DNA of 64,000 nucleotides, taken from the NCBI RefSeq assembly GCF_024256385.1, contig NZ_JAMLFW010000001.1, forward strand, positions 4,960,001 to 5,024,000, given 5' to 3'. The notes under the pieces were generated by a model. The model ran no database searches. It saw only the letters and a program-made list of their open reading frames with translations, and was not told the origin of the DNA. The translations under genes were made by a program, and so were the position numbers. This document shows, one piece after another, positions 16,701 through 25,407 of this stretch. Position 1 is the first letter of the stretch; each line of letters starts with the position of its first letter. This DNA is from Anatilimnocola floriformis (lineage in GTDB: Bacteria > Planctomycetota > Planctomycetia > Pirellulales > Pirellulaceae).

Positions 16701-18508
16701 TTGACCCAGGCATCGAAGGCATAAGTTCCCGTCTCGGGACCCGTGCCGGTCGTGTTCGTCACCGTCACGCCGCTCGGCTCGCCGACGTCGAACACGCTGT
16801 TATTGTTCACATCCAGATAAACAGTCCAGCCACCAAGGCCACCTTCGCCAATCCCTTGCCGTTTATCGTTGTTGGCATCCTGAAAGACCGTACCGCTGAT
16901 GGTGGTCTTGGGAATCGAATTCAATGCAGTGAACGCATTCAAGCGGCCATCGGCCACATTGAGATTGTTCATGTACGGAATCTTATCCGCGGTATTGATG
17001 ATGAGATTTTTGACTTCCACGGCAGTCAAATAGGGCGCTAGCGAGCGAATGAGCGCTGCGGTACCCGCGACCAGCGGCGTGGCAAAAGAAGTACCGGTGC
17101 CGATCGCAATGTTCGTAATCTGCCCTGGCCCCACGATCTGGCGAAAGCCAGTGAGCATGACGTCGATGCCCGGTGCGGCAATATCGACCTGCGTTGCGCC
17201 ATAGCCAAATTCCGGCAACCCGCCCGGAATCATCGCGGGACCCGGAACTTGCATTTCGTCATAGGCATTCGAAGCCGTGACCGTGATCAGTTGATCGACG
17301 TTATAGCCGGTTGGCGAGTCGAACGTCGTATCGTGATTGAACCCTTGGTTGGCTACGGCGCCCGCAACCAGCACGTCCTTGGCTCCGAGTTTCTTCAGCG
17401 CGTCGAATTCCGAAAAGCTGAAGTTCGGCCCACCAAAGCTCATGTTCGCCGAGACAATGTTGACGCCAAACGTCCCCTTCATCTTGGTGACGTAATTCAG
17501 GCCTCCAATAATGCCGCCGGTCGTGATCGCGCCAGTGTCGTCTTCGATCTTGACGAACATCAGCTTCGAATTCCAGCTAATGCCGGTCATGCCGACGTTG
17601 TCATTACCAGGCGCCGCGGCGACCGAAGCCACGTTCATCCCGTGCTCGGTCTGGTTATCGTCTTGCGGATCGCCATCGTGCATCGCGGCATCGTAGCCGT
17701 TGAAGTCGTCGATCACGCCGTTGCCATCGTCATCCTTGCCGTTTTGAATTTCGCGCGGATTGACCCAGTAGTTGGCCTGCATGTCCGACTCGAACTTGTT
17801 GTAGCCCGAGTCAAGAATCGCGATCACCGTATTAGGGCTGCCCGTCGTCAGATCCCAGGCTTCCGGCGCATCGATATCGGCGTCGGCCAGACCGGCATAA
17901 AAGTTCGGAATTGGCGCAGTGCCGTCGGGAATCATCTGTCCCGTGTTGTTCAAATTCCACTGCAGCGGATAGCGCGTATCGTTGGGAGTGCGGCGAGTTT
18001 CACGCGTGAAGTTCGGCTCGGCGTACAGCGTGTTGCTGAGCGTCAAGAAATGCCGGCTCGTGTCGAGCACTTCTTGCCGAGTGGAATCCGTTGGCAAGTT
18101 CACCCAAGCACTGTGCAGATCTTCATCCCACTCAATAAGCGACGAGCCTGGCGCTTCGTTGGCCAGTGTCGCTTCTGCCTCGGGTTGAGTCACCCATTCT
18201 TGAAAGCGAACGAGGAAACTATCTGTCACAAAGCTGGCGGTATCCCAAGCCACCACCCGCGGATCCGAAGCGACGACTTTCGTGCCGTCGTAGTTGTCCA
18301 AAGCCTGCTCGAAGAACGTTCCACCACCAGTGTTGCCACCGGGATCTTTGGGTGGAAACGGGTCAAATGGGTCGACGGTGGTGCCGGTCAGCGTGGTCAT
18401 CACCTGTCGCGCTTCCAGTTGCTCCAAAAAGAAGCGACGGAAGTCTTTGCGAGAGTTGGCGTTGCGCCGCGATTGCCGATTTTTCTTCGATTGCGCCAAA
18501 AAGCTCAC
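13754..18508 (-). CDS. Giant secreted subtilase with SdrD-B, GEVED, cadherin-like and dockerin modules
   Basis: 1584 residues from a GTG at 18508. The N-terminus is a basic planctomycete export-type leader (FLEQLEARQVM) without a long hydrophobic core. The peptidase S8 triad is visible: D233 in AILDSGYN, H289 in QTEHGMNVASV, S474 in GTSFATPLVAG. Then two SdrD B-like repeats from about 540 (DLDGDGVRDPGEPGMQGV), a GEVED domain (YGDLPESLPG ... GEVEDYQLPV), two cadherin/Ig-like modules with VLRNDPL and VLENDVF, and a cohesin/dockerin-like end: LDVNGDSLITAFDAI and IDVNGDGNVSAFDAI calcium loops. The last 100 residues are Ser/Ala-rich. Likely a calcium-stabilised cell-surface protease. Confidence 0.92.
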   Translation of the reverse strand: MSFLAQSKKNRQSRRNANSRKDFRRFFLEQLEARQVMTTLTGTTVDPFDPFPPKDPGGNTGGGTFFEQALDNYDGTKVVASDPRVVAWDTASFVTDSFLVRFQEWVTQPEAEATLANEAPGSSLIEWDEDLHSAWVNLPTDSTRQEVLDTSRHFLTLSNTLYAEPNFTRETRRTPNDTRYPLQWNLNNTGQMIPDGTAPIPNFYAGLADADIDAPEAWDLTTGSPNTVIAILDSGYNKFESDMQANYWVNPREIQNGKDDDGNGVIDDFNGYDAAMHDGDPQDDNQTEHGMNVASVAAAPGNDNVGMTGISWNSKLMFVKIEDDTGAITTGGIIGGLNYVTKMKGTFGVNIVSANMSFGGPNFSFSEFDALKKLGAKDVLVAGAVANQGFNHDTTFDSPTGYNVDQLITVTASNAYDEMQVPGPAMIPGGLPEFGYGATQVDIAAPGIDVMLTGFRQIVGPGQITNIAIGTGTSFATPLVAGTAALIRSLAPYLTAVEVKNLIINTADKIPYMNNLNVADGRLNAFTALNSIPKTTISGTVFQDANNDKRQGIGEGGLGGWTVYLDVNNNSVFDVGEPSGVTVTNTTGTGPETGTYAFDAWVNTGTYRVRQVVQTPFTQTTPVTTSNGGAFVITVATRGQDFANVNFGDRMTPGTIKGTKFLDLDGDGVRDPGEPGMQGVLFYVDVNNNGRINVGEPGAYTDINGNFTIPNVQPGTYPVREVLGGGFIPTVPATTNAAGFADPYIDVTVVSGTTTNPPIVFGNRAARDYGDLPESLPGIPNAFSTTIAKGGPSHGILPGFMLGTKQDFEANGIPSVAATGDDNDPTGGPNDEDGLVSVQLVQGQSGFLTFTVTNSNTTSGYLQAWIDFDGDGNFNQATDQIVKNYLASNGLNTVQFEIPANAAPGVTYLRMRYSHDRNLGPNGPAQDGEVEDYQLPVFSDAPIARPDRFPEQLFPPPNDPLYTNDPLIKQETANNPLDVLRNDPLPISLQLKILPGSFPANIDGNLLTLDTSGTRDVLLFTPRGGTNPFTGVYTFTYQVYDPTTYDPLDPLADPSKLSSPTTVQVLVTAKDPRPVDNTFTMVGNVVSNPSPQPVSITMDVLENDVFTPSSPISVGSFTQPKKDPADLLPTGTVTRDTVNPNLLVYTPPTGFVGTVQFTYVATDADPSTLDASATVTIQVTNNPSPPAAAPDAQYLAAISLRVVDARGFVQGVDPGFHIDKNELFFVDVMSEDLRPGGTDAVRGVEAVFLDLLYDKDFAAVANADFDNNGTITPYIDFRALNPGDPVYNLDNNGIVNSPEGVINELGSARDNRATGGPVGIGVKHVVRIGFNATAAGTFRFVADPAEDASERSQVVLAPPTVGDPNPVALQDSQVFLVPLPTITILDPGAPEFVNLRNALDVNGDSLITAFDAITVINELNTYGTRSLQSHRLAAASELPEYYIDVNGDGNVSAFDAIPIINWLNSASFASLHAGEDTSASVAPAASAGEYTAEGSSTGSDAAAPVAASVPTVVVSPLATSSNSSSASSSTGDNSQQQYLSAVDHLMANNNSSSTSNAAATTPSEWADFFTSTPSSRKRFGLRNK

Positions 18509-18887
18509 GACAGTGACCCTTGGGGTGAGGTCCGGACAGCACAGAACTGCTTTGCCGAAAAGTCCAGGAAGTTCCTAGGTACGAAGCCCAGTTTAATTAC
18601 GGGATTCTGGCGTTGCCACTATTCGACGAAACTTTAGCAACGTCGTGGCAATTACTAGGCGCGGGCTCAGACCATCCGGACGGAAAAATCCATACCCCCG
18701 CACGACCTTGACGCTTCCGACGAAAGAAAAGTTCCGCAACAGGCCCAGCCACTGCCAGTTGCACTGCGTAGTCTCAACAACTCGCCCGGTCATGGCAAGT
18801 AAGAAAATCGCCAAAGTAATGGAGGGCGGCGGTCGCCATCGCGCTTCGCGTCGTGCGCCAATCCAGCCCCCGCCTTCCAGGGGAACG
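18509..18887. other. 379-nt gene-free region upstream of the subtilase
   Basis: No convincing reading frame. Read toward the subtilase, it contains a two-part hairpin (18613-18651): outer arms TTGCCAC / GTGGCAA and inner CGACG / CGTCG. This may be part of the subtilase leader. Nothing else recognised. Confidence 0.4.
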
Positions 18888-19943
18888 CTAAGGCCCGATC
18901 CGGCATTCGATCCGCCGACCTTCTCGGCTCGCCTGATAGATCGTATCGATCAGCTGCAGCGTGTTTTGCATCGATTCGCCGGTGCTGCGACAGCGCTGGC
19001 CGGGGTTCTGCATACAGGCCAACCAATCGCGCACGAGTGCGAGTCCTTTCTTGCCGCCATAGCCCGGAGTTTCGTCCACCGGCAGCGCGAAGGTTTCCTC
19101 CATCGCATGCCATTGCGGCATGGGGCCGTGAATCTCGAGCAAGCCGCCGGTTCCCTGGCGAGTTGGATCCCATTGCAGCCATCGTTCGCTACCACGGATC
19201 GTCAGACGGTTCTCGCTGGTCCAGCGCGGGAACCAGTAACCGCCTGTGAAGGTCGCCAGGCCACCTTCCAGATCGAGAATTGCCACGCCGCCGTCATCGA
19301 CGGCAATCTCGTGCGCGCCAAACTGCCCGGTGCGCGCGGTCACGCCGACAACGGCCTGGCCAGTCAAATAAAACAGCAGATCAAGTTGATGGCAGGCCAG
19401 CCAACTGAAAAAGCCACCGCCGCTGAACTCGGGATCGAACAAATAATGCCCCGCGCCGCGACGAGCGATATCGCTGGTGACGAAGGTCATCTCGATGCTA
19501 ATCAGCTTGCCGAAGCGGCCATCGCGAATCATCGCCGCGATTCGCTCGGAGCCTTCGTCGTACCGCCACATATAACCCGTTTGAAACGCGACCTGCGGTT
19601 GCTCCCGCAACGCATCAACAACTCCCTGCACCTGGGCCGCCGAACTGCCGACCGGCTTTTCGGCCAGCACATGCTTCCCCGCGCGGATCAGTTTGGCCAT
19701 CACTTCCGGACCATCGCGATTGGGTAAGCAGACCACGGCAGCGTCGAACTCATTCCAACGCAGCAAATCCTCGACGCAACCAAACCGCGGCAAATGAGCG
19801 AAACGCTCCTCAAGACTCGCCGTGCCATTCCCGAACGCCGGCACCAACGCCACGATCGGCGCTTCATCGGCAACATTTTGCAAAAGCTGCCGCCAATGCG
19901 CGCCGTGCGGATGATCGACACCAAGAAAGGCGAGACGCGGCAT
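18888..19943 (-). CDS. Gfo/Idh/MocA-family oxidoreductase
   Basis: 351 residues from ATG 19943 (MPRLAFLGVDHPHGAHW); the open frame further upstream runs through a palindromic repeat. N-terminal Rossmann domain: LAFLGVDHPHG, AAVVCLPNRDG, and the family hallmark AEKPVGSS near residue 112. The C-terminal alpha/beta domain contains GGGFFSWLACHQLDLLFYLTG with the conserved His. These enzymes oxidise or epimerise sugars and cyclitols with NAD(P)H; the substrate here is unknown. Such genes are abundant in planctomycetes. Confidence 0.87.
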   Translation of the reverse strand: MPRLAFLGVDHPHGAHWRQLLQNVADEAPIVALVPAFGNGTASLEERFAHLPRFGCVEDLLRWNEFDAAVVCLPNRDGPEVMAKLIRAGKHVLAEKPVGSSAAQVQGVVDALREQPQVAFQTGYMWRYDEGSERIAAMIRDGRFGKLISIEMTFVTSDIARRGAGHYLFDPEFSGGGFFSWLACHQLDLLFYLTGQAVVGVTARTGQFGAHEIAVDDGGVAILDLEGGLATFTGGYWFPRWTSENRLTIRGSERWLQWDPTRQGTGGLLEIHGPMPQWHAMEETFALPVDETPGYGGKKGLALVRDWLACMQNPGQRCRSTGESMQNTLQLIDTIYQASREGRRIECRIGP

Positions 19944-20003
19944 GATGATGCCCGAAGCAAGAGTGAGCGATGCAAAGCCAAAGCGAATTGTAATCGCCCC
20001 GCC

Positions 20004-20092
20004 GTAGGACGAACCATTGGTTCGTCTAGAACTGCGAGTCACTCTTCCTTCGCCGAACAAGTTCATTGAGACGGACCAATGGTCCGTCCTAC
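20004..20092. repeat. Inverted pair of palindromes (REPIN-like), class 2
   Basis: Two near-identical palindromes face each other: arms GACGAACCA / TGGTTCGTC (20008-20026, one-base centre) and GACGGACCA / TGGTCCGTC (20070-20088). The pair is bounded by GTAGGAC (20004-20010) and GTCCTAC (20086-20092), so the 89-nt unit can fold as one long hairpin. It lies between two genes read on the minus strand. The core differs from the palindromes beside the RAYT gene at 23 kb. Confidence 0.75.
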
Positions 20093-20100
20093 TGCGCGCA

Positions 20101-21657
20101 CTACATCACCGCAAAATAGTTCTCGACTGCCAGGTCGAGAAACTCCGGGCTCAACTCCGGCTGTTGCTTGAGATAGGCACAGAAGTTTTTCACTTGCAGC
20201 AGCAAGTCGCGCGGTTGGCACGCGCGGAATGGGCGGTTGACCGACTTGTAATGCTTGTTGATCAGATAGTCGATCGGCCCCGTGCTATAGGTGAAGCCCA
20301 GCTTCGGGCACATCATTTCGAAGAGCTTGCGGAATTCGTCTTCGCTCGGATTGAGTACTTCAATCTTGTACGGAATACGTCGGAGGAACGCTTCGTCGAC
20401 AAGCTGCTTCGGTTCGAGATTCGTCGAGAACACGATCAACTGATCAAACGGCACCTGAATCTTCTTGCCGTTCGGCAGGTTCAAATAGTCGTAGCGTTTT
20501 TCCAGCGGCACGATCCAGCGATTGAGCAGCTGATCGGTGCTCATCTTTTGCCGGCCGAAGTCGTCGATCACCAGCGTGCCGCAGTTGCTCTTGAGTTGCA
20601 GCGGAGCTTCGCTGATGCCAGTCGAGCGATTAAGCGTGACTTCGAGACTGTCCATCGTCAATTCGCCACCGACGACGATCGTCGGTCGACGAATGCGAAC
20701 CCAACGGCGATCGAGGCGCGATTGATCGAGCAGCCCCGTATTCTGCGGCAGCGGACATTCTTCGTGATTGACCGGATCAAAGAGGCGGATGATTTCGCCG
20801 TCGACGCCGATTGCGCGAGGAATCCAAATGTATTGCCCGAAGGCCCGCGTCACGCGCTCGGCGATCGTCGTTTTGCCGTTACCTGCCGAGCCGTAGAGGA
20901 ACAAGCCGCGGCCGCTGTTGATGGCCGGGCCGAGGCGGCGGAGCATGTTCTGATTGACGAGGATATCGCCGAATGCGCGGCTGAGATCTTCCTGCGACGG
21001 ATGTTGCTTGGTGAGCGATTGGGCCGTGATGCCGAGGATGTAATCCATCAGCGAAACTGGCGCCGAACCGAAGTACGTGCAGTGCTCCATATATCGGCGA
21101 GAGCGTTCGCGGCCGAGATCGGTCAGCTGATAAACGTAGTCGTTCATCGGCGCCGAACTGCGATAAATCAGCAGCTGATCCTGCTTCAACTGGCGCAGCA
21201 GCGAATCGACCAGCACAAACGGCATGCGCACTTGATCGGCCATTTCGCGGCCGGTGAGATCGCCGCGGGCCAGCAAGAACTTGAGCAACAGCGCTTCGAC
21301 TTCGCTGTCGGTGAGGCCCGCATCGCGTACGGTCGGCGGTTCGATCGGCAAGAACTCGTCCGTCATCGCCGGATCGGCTTCGGCAACGGCAACAGCACCG
21401 GCCACGGTTGTATTCGTTTGTTCCGGCGTCGCCGGTTTCGGCGCAGCCGTGGGGCTAGCCGTCTTACGTGGATCGGCAGGCGCAGTGAGCGAATTGATCC
21501 GCTGCAGCAGTTGCTGGAGCTTGGCGTCTTTCTCTGGCGACTTCGCCTCGACCGGTTCGTGCGTCGGCGCTTTTGCCGCCAGCGCAGTCCAAGTGTCGGT
21601 GCCGCCGGCTTTTTTGCCCAGCAGTGCCATCAAACTATTGTCGGTCGATTTGGTCAT
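20101..21657 (-). CDS. AAA+ ATPase with winged-helix-like N-terminal part
   Basis: 518 residues. Residues 1-105 are a variable Ala/Pro-rich leader. About 110-185 look like a small winged-helix module ([32 protein letters not shown]). The AAA+ core contains Walker [17 protein letters not shown], Walker [10 protein letters not shown], sensor-1 VFSTNL and an arginine pair FLRRIPYK. The protein probably remodels a partner or DNA by ATP hydrolysis; similar planctomycete proteins are annotated only as ATPases. No operon partner is evident. It is divergent from the HDOD gene. Confidence 0.82.
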   Translation of the reverse strand: MTKSTDNSLMALLGKKAGGTDTWTALAAKAPTHEPVEAKSPEKDAKLQQLLQRINSLTAPADPRKTASPTAAPKPATPEQTNTTVAGAVAVAEADPAMTDEFLPIEPPTVRDAGLTDSEVEALLLKFLLARGDLTGREMADQVRMPFVLVDSLLRQLKQDQLLIYRSSAPMNDYVYQLTDLGRERSRRYMEHCTYFGSAPVSLMDYILGITAQSLTKQHPSQEDLSRAFGDILVNQNMLRRLGPAINSGRGLFLYGSAGNGKTTIAERVTRAFGQYIWIPRAIGVDGEIIRLFDPVNHEECPLPQNTGLLDQSRLDRRWVRIRRPTIVVGGELTMDSLEVTLNRSTGISEAPLQLKSNCGTLVIDDFGRQKMSTDQLLNRWIVPLEKRYDYLNLPNGKKIQVPFDQLIVFSTNLEPKQLVDEAFLRRIPYKIEVLNPSEDEFRKLFEMMCPKLGFTYSTGPIDYLINKHYKSVNRPFRACQPRDLLLQVKNFCAYLKQQPELSPEFLDLAVENYFAVM

Positions 21658-21957
21658 GCCACACGCCTCTCTGGCCCAAACCTAGGTCGCTGGTGCGGGT
21701 GGGTCAAATCGACCGGCGGCGACAGGCTGTCGCGGCGACTTAGCAATTTGTCATCTGCCGTTAGACCGTCGCTGCCGCAAAAGTTCCGCTCGTGACGATT
21801 GTGCCAGCCGAGATAACGATTCTTGGACAAGTGACGTCATCTACTCCCTTCGCTGCCGCTCCAAGCTCGCCCATGAACTAGATTTTTGATGAAGTTCTGT
21901 AGCCTGCCGCAGCGGAACCATACGCGGCGGGCCGTGGGACTTTCGGGCGAGGCAGTA

Positions 21958-22860
21958 GTGACACAGACAACCCAGCCAAAAGCAGCGACCATCGACGCCA
22001 TCGAGCCCGCGCGGCGCGATTCGCTCGAGCGTTTGTTCGTTCGCATGGAACAAGTCGCTACGCTGCCGGTGATCGCGCAAAAAGTGCTGCAGATCACCGA
22101 TTCAGAAAATGCCCAGCCCGACGAACTGCGCGAAGCGATCCAAACCGATCCCATTCTCGTCGCGCGAATCCTCCGCCGGCTCAACTCGTCTTATTACGCG
22201 CTCTCGACCAAGATCACCGACCTGCGAACCGCGATCAGCCTGCTCGGCTATCGTGAAATCCGCAATCTGGCCATGACGGTCTGCATGTCGCGGTTGTACG
22301 AAACGCCCGGCCATCACGGCACATATCGGCGCGAAGCGCTGTGGGAACACTGCGTCGCGGTCGGTGCTGCCGCGCGACTCGTAGCCCGCGTTTGCGGCCG
22401 CGGCGTGCCCGAAGAAGCGTATATCGCCGGGCTGCTGCACGACCTGGGCATCATCCTCATCGATCAATCGCTACGCCGGCACTTCTGCCAGGTCGTCTCG
22501 ATGATCTCGCCGACCGTTTCGACCTGCGAAGCCGAGAATCAGGTTCTCTCCTTCGATCACGCGTTGCTCGGCGGCTTCGTCGCGGCCAAGTGGTGCTTGC
22601 CAGAACCCGTCGTCGACGCCATCGCCTATCACCATTCGCCCGGCGAATACCGCGGCCCGCATCGCGACCTCGTTCACGTCGTCGCCATCGCCAACTACCT
22701 GTGCAGCCGCGCCGGCTGGACGTCGCTGGGAATCCACAACGTCCCCGCCCCGCCCGACCAGGTCTACGCCGGCCTCGGTCTTGATCAGATCTCGCTCGCC
22801 ATCATCTGGGATGAGCTAGAACCAACGCTGGGCCGCGCTGGATCTTTGGCTACTGGTTAG
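21958..22860 (+). CDS. HDOD-domain signalling protein
   Basis: 300 residues from the GTG at 21958, which has GGCGAGG about 8 nt upstream; ATG 21889 and TTG 21886 are alternative starts. The HDOD fold is clear: LERLFVRMEQVATLPVIAQKVLQITDSE, DPILVARILRRLNSSYYAL, ISLLGYREIRNLAMTV, AGLLHDLGIILID, and VDAIAYHHSPGEY. HDOD proteins are HD-related but usually lack catalysis and act in signal transduction, motility or stress control. The only helper nearby is the divergent AAA+ gene; a functional link is inference. Confidence 0.88.
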   Translation: MTQTTQPKAATIDAIEPARRDSLERLFVRMEQVATLPVIAQKVLQITDSENAQPDELREAIQTDPILVARILRRLNSSYYALSTKITDLRTAISLLGYREIRNLAMTVCMSRLYETPGHHGTYRREALWEHCVAVGAAARLVARVCGRGVPEEAYIAGLLHDLGIILIDQSLRRHFCQVVSMISPTVSTCEAENQVLSFDHALLGGFVAAKWCLPEPVVDAIAYHHSPGEYRGPHRDLVHVVAIANYLCSRAGWTSLGIHNVPAPPDQVYAGLGLDQISLAIIWDELEPTLGRAGSLATG

Positions 22861-22861
22861 G

Positions 22862-22898
22862 ATCGCGTAGTTCGAAGCCACGCTTCGAACGAGCGAGC
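22862..22898 (+). repeat. REP palindrome, class 1, upstream of RAYT
   Basis: Arms GTTCGAAGC (22870-22878) and GCTTCGAAC (22882-22890) around a 3-nt CAC loop, with flanks GATCGCGTA and GAGCG. It sits just downstream of the HDOD stop and before the RAYT gene. Flanks match those of the copies after the RAYT gene. Confidence 0.85.
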
Positions 22899-22956
22899 CT
22901 GCTACGATGGTGGCCGTTCGCTTCCCCCGCTGCGCAACCTTCTTGCGAGCTACGCG

Positions 22957-23640
22957 ATGTGGAACCTGCCCGCTCCACCTGGCTTTCTCGGCCTCGATGA
23001 ACATCGTCCCTTGCGAGTCTACTATCGCGCACTGCCACATTGGCGACAGGAAGGCGCGACGTACTTCACAACCTTCCGCTTAGGCGACTCAATCCCCGAT
23101 GGCAGATTGCGAGAACTGACGGCTCTGCGAGCGCAATGGGAGCGTCTGAATCCACCGCCCCGTTCTGAGAGTCAATGGCAACAAATTTCGCATACGACGA
23201 TGGTACACATCGAACGTTGGCTCGATGAGGGTAGTGGCTCGTGCATTTTGCAAGACCTTGCTAGTTCAAGCGTCGTCGAGCAAAAACTCAAGCATTTCGA
23301 CGGCGTGCAGTATGAACTTGGCGCTTACGTGATCATGCCCAATCACGTACATGTGCTGGTGCGGCCATATTCCGACGAACACAATCCGCTCGAATCAATC
23401 GTGCAGGCTTGGAAGGCAAACGCCGCGCGCGAAATCAACCTGGCACTCGGCCAATCGGGCCAACTCTGGCAACACGAATCGTTTGATCGGATTGTCCGCG
23501 ACGAAGAGCACCTCTGGCGCTGCCTACAATACATCGGCGACAACGCTCGCCGCGCTAATCTTGCCATTGACCGCATCCCTCGTTGGATCAACCCCAAGTG
23601 GACCGCCGCGGGTTGGCTCTTCGAAAACCTGGGAACATAG
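22957..23640 (+). CDS. REP-associated tyrosine transposase (RAYT, Y1/HUH superfamily)
   Basis: 227 residues from ATG 22957. The HUH motif MPNHVHVLVRP is near residue 128; the helix HLWRCLQYIGDNARRANL near 190 carries the likely catalytic Tyr; GATYFTTFRL is the first strand. RAYTs are single-copy, IS200/IS605-related nucleases thought to cut and spread REP palindromes. The gene is bracketed by matching REPs at 22862-22898, 23643-23680 and 23741-23777, which strongly supports the call. Confidence 0.93.
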   Translation: MWNLPAPPGFLGLDEHRPLRVYYRALPHWRQEGATYFTTFRLGDSIPDGRLRELTALRAQWERLNPPPRSESQWQQISHTTMVHIERWLDEGSGSCILQDLASSSVVEQKLKHFDGVQYELGAYVIMPNHVHVLVRPYSDEHNPLESIVQAWKANAAREINLALGQSGQLWQHESFDRIVRDEEHLWRCLQYIGDNARRANLAIDRIPRWINPKWTAAGWLFENLGT

Positions 23641-23642
23641 TC

Positions 23643-23777
23643 GGGATCGCGTAGTTCGAAGCCATGCTTCGAACTAGCGTGAAAAGGTCGCGGCAAAATT
23701 AGCGGCGAAGAAATTGCACAGTCTGCCTCAAATCGAATGTCCGCTCGTTCGAAGCATGGCTTCGAACTACGCGACCT
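23643..23777. repeat. REP doublet in inverted orientation (REPIN), class 1, downstream of RAYT
   Basis: First copy (+): arms TAGTTCGAAGC / GCTTCGAACTA at 23652-23676 with a CAT loop, preceded by GATCGCG. Second copy (-): arms GTTCGAAGC / GCTTCGAAC at 23747-23767 with an ATG loop, followed by TACGCGACC. The two face each other across about 70 nt. The second, read on the minus strand, matches the upstream copy at 22862 over about 35 nt with few changes. Confidence 0.88.
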
Positions 23778-23799
23778 TGCTAACTGCCTACTCCTCGAG

Positions 23800-25212
23800 C
23801 TACTCCTTCAACTTATCCTCCGCACGTCGATTCTTCCCTTCGCGTTTCGTGAGCGAATCGCCCAAATCCTCGCGAGCGACTTCCGCCAACTTTTGCAATC
23901 GCGCGACGACTTCGGGATTCGCCGCAGCCACGTCGATCTTTTCCGCCGGATCAGTTTTCAGGTTGTATAACTCCAGGCCGGTTTTAGCCTGACCATAACC
24001 GTTCGGTAGGCCGTCTTTGCCCGCAGGTCCTTTGAACCAGCGATATGCATGCGGGAAGTGAAGCTTCCATTCACCGCTGCGAATCGCATCAAGGCCGTTG
24101 TCCCAGTAGTAATAGAAAACTTCATGCGGCGACTTCGCGCTGGCATCGGTCAGCAACGGCCAAATGTCCTTGCCGTCGATGATCCGATCGTCGGGAACTT
24201 TGCCACCGGCAAGCTTCACGCACGTCGGCAGAATATCGATCGTCGAACAAAGTTCGTTGCATTCACGACCAGCCGGAATCTTGCCGGGCCAGCGAGCAAT
24301 GAACGGCACGCGATGCCCTCCTTCCCAGGTCGTTCCTTTCCCCTCGCGGAAAACGCCCGCCGAGCCCGCGTGATTACCGTACGACAGCCAAGGGCCGTTA
24401 TCCGACGCAAACATCACCAGCGTGTTGTCATCGAGGTTCAGTCGCTTTAGCGTGCCGAGAATCTGGCCGACGCTCCAATCGATCTCGGTAATGACATCGC
24501 CGAAGAGACCGTTCTCCGTTTTCCCGCGATGCTTGTCGGAGACAAACAACGGCACGTGCGGCATGCTATGCGGAACGTAGAGAAAGAACGGCTTGTCTTT
24601 GCTCTCTTCGATAAACTTCACCGCCCGCTCGGTGTACCACGTGGTGAGTTGCGTTTGATCGGGATTGGTCTCAATTGTCTTTTCGCCATCGATGAGCGGC
24701 AGCGGCGGAAAGGTCTTCGTCGTCGGATGATTCGGCCACATGTCGTTGGAGTATGGCAAGCCGAAGTAACGATCAAAGCCGTTCCGCTGCGGCAGAAACT
24801 GCGGATGATGGCCCAAGTGCCACTTGCCGAAAATGGCCGTCGCGTAGCCTTGTTCCTTCAACAATTCCGGCAATAACTTTTCATCGGCAGCAATACCATG
24901 CTTCGCATTCGGGCCGAGCGCACCGAGAATGCCGACGCGCTGCGGATAACAGCCCGTCATCAACGCGGCACGCGAGGCGCTGCAAACGGCAGCGGCGACT
25001 TCAAAGTCGGTAGCACGGACTCCCTCTTTCGCCATCTGATCGAGATGCGGAGTGGTGTAACCCTTCGCGCCGTAGCAACCGATGTCCGCATAGCCGAGGT
25101 CGTCGCAGAAAATGAGGACGATGTTGGGAGCGGCGTATGCGGGGATTGCCAGGGTTACGAGAAATACACCACAGAGACACAGAGTGCGCAGAGCAGAGGG
25201 GGAGTGAGGCAT
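23800..25212 (-). CDS. Arylsulfatase-type sulfatase, secreted
   Basis: 470 residues. A signal peptide ([20 protein letters not shown]) is followed by the metal-binding [19 protein letters not shown]. The formylglycine site is C77-S-A-S-R81 in [21 protein letters not shown], the Cys-type signature with Ala in place of the usual Pro. Downstream: [43 protein letters not shown]. It would cleave sulfate esters, probably from algal polysaccharides, in the periplasm or outside. The codons for the signal peptide core lie in a CACAGAGACACAGAG-type dispersed repeat. It needs a formylglycine-generating enzyme not found here. Confidence 0.92.
   Translation of the reverse strand: MPHSPSALRTLCLCGVFLVTLAIPAYAAPNIVLIFCDDLGYADIGCYGAKGYTTPHLDQMAKEGVRATDFEVAAAVCSASRAALMTGCYPQRVGILGALGPNAKHGIAADEKLLPELLKEQGYATAIFGKWHLGHHPQFLPQRNGFDRYFGLPYSNDMWPNHPTTKTFPPLPLIDGEKTIETNPDQTQLTTWYTERAVKFIEESKDKPFFLYVPHSMPHVPLFVSDKHRGKTENGLFGDVITEIDWSVGQILGTLKRLNLDDNTLVMFASDNGPWLSYGNHAGSAGVFREGKGTTWEGGHRVPFIARWPGKIPAGRECNELCSTIDILPTCVKLAGGKVPDDRIIDGKDIWPLLTDASAKSPHEVFYYYWDNGLDAIRSGEWKLHFPHAYRWFKGPAGKDGLPNGYGQAKTGLELYNLKTDPAEKIDVAAANPEVVARLQKLAEVAREDLGDSLTKREGKNRRAEDKLKE
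25161..25205. repeat. CACAGAGACACAGAG-type repeat inside sulfatase 5' end
   Basis: A purine-patterned segment with CCACAGAGACACAGAG at its core, of the kind found dispersed in planctomycete and other environmental genomes. Here it encodes, on the minus strand, the hydrophobic core of the sulfatase signal peptide. Only one copy is in the window, so the repeat nature rests on general knowledge. Confidence 0.5.
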
Positions 25213-25407
25213 TCGTTGTTCTTCTTAAATTTCTCGCCGCAATGCAAAGTCCATTGGCTGCCATCGTATCGCTGCGAGCGAACGATTCGCAAGGCAACGC
25301 TCGCTAAGCCCCGGCGAGAGCAATCGCATTGAACGAGCATGATTTCGTTGCAATTGGGTGGCCAATGAGTATTCTTAGCCGATCCTAACTCTTCCAAGGA
25401 ACCTGCC

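Noticed and set aside
14975-17041. 688-residue plus-strand frame opposite the subtilase
   Set aside because: Antisense shadow of a GC-rich gene; sequence is His/Arg/Gly-rich without motif.
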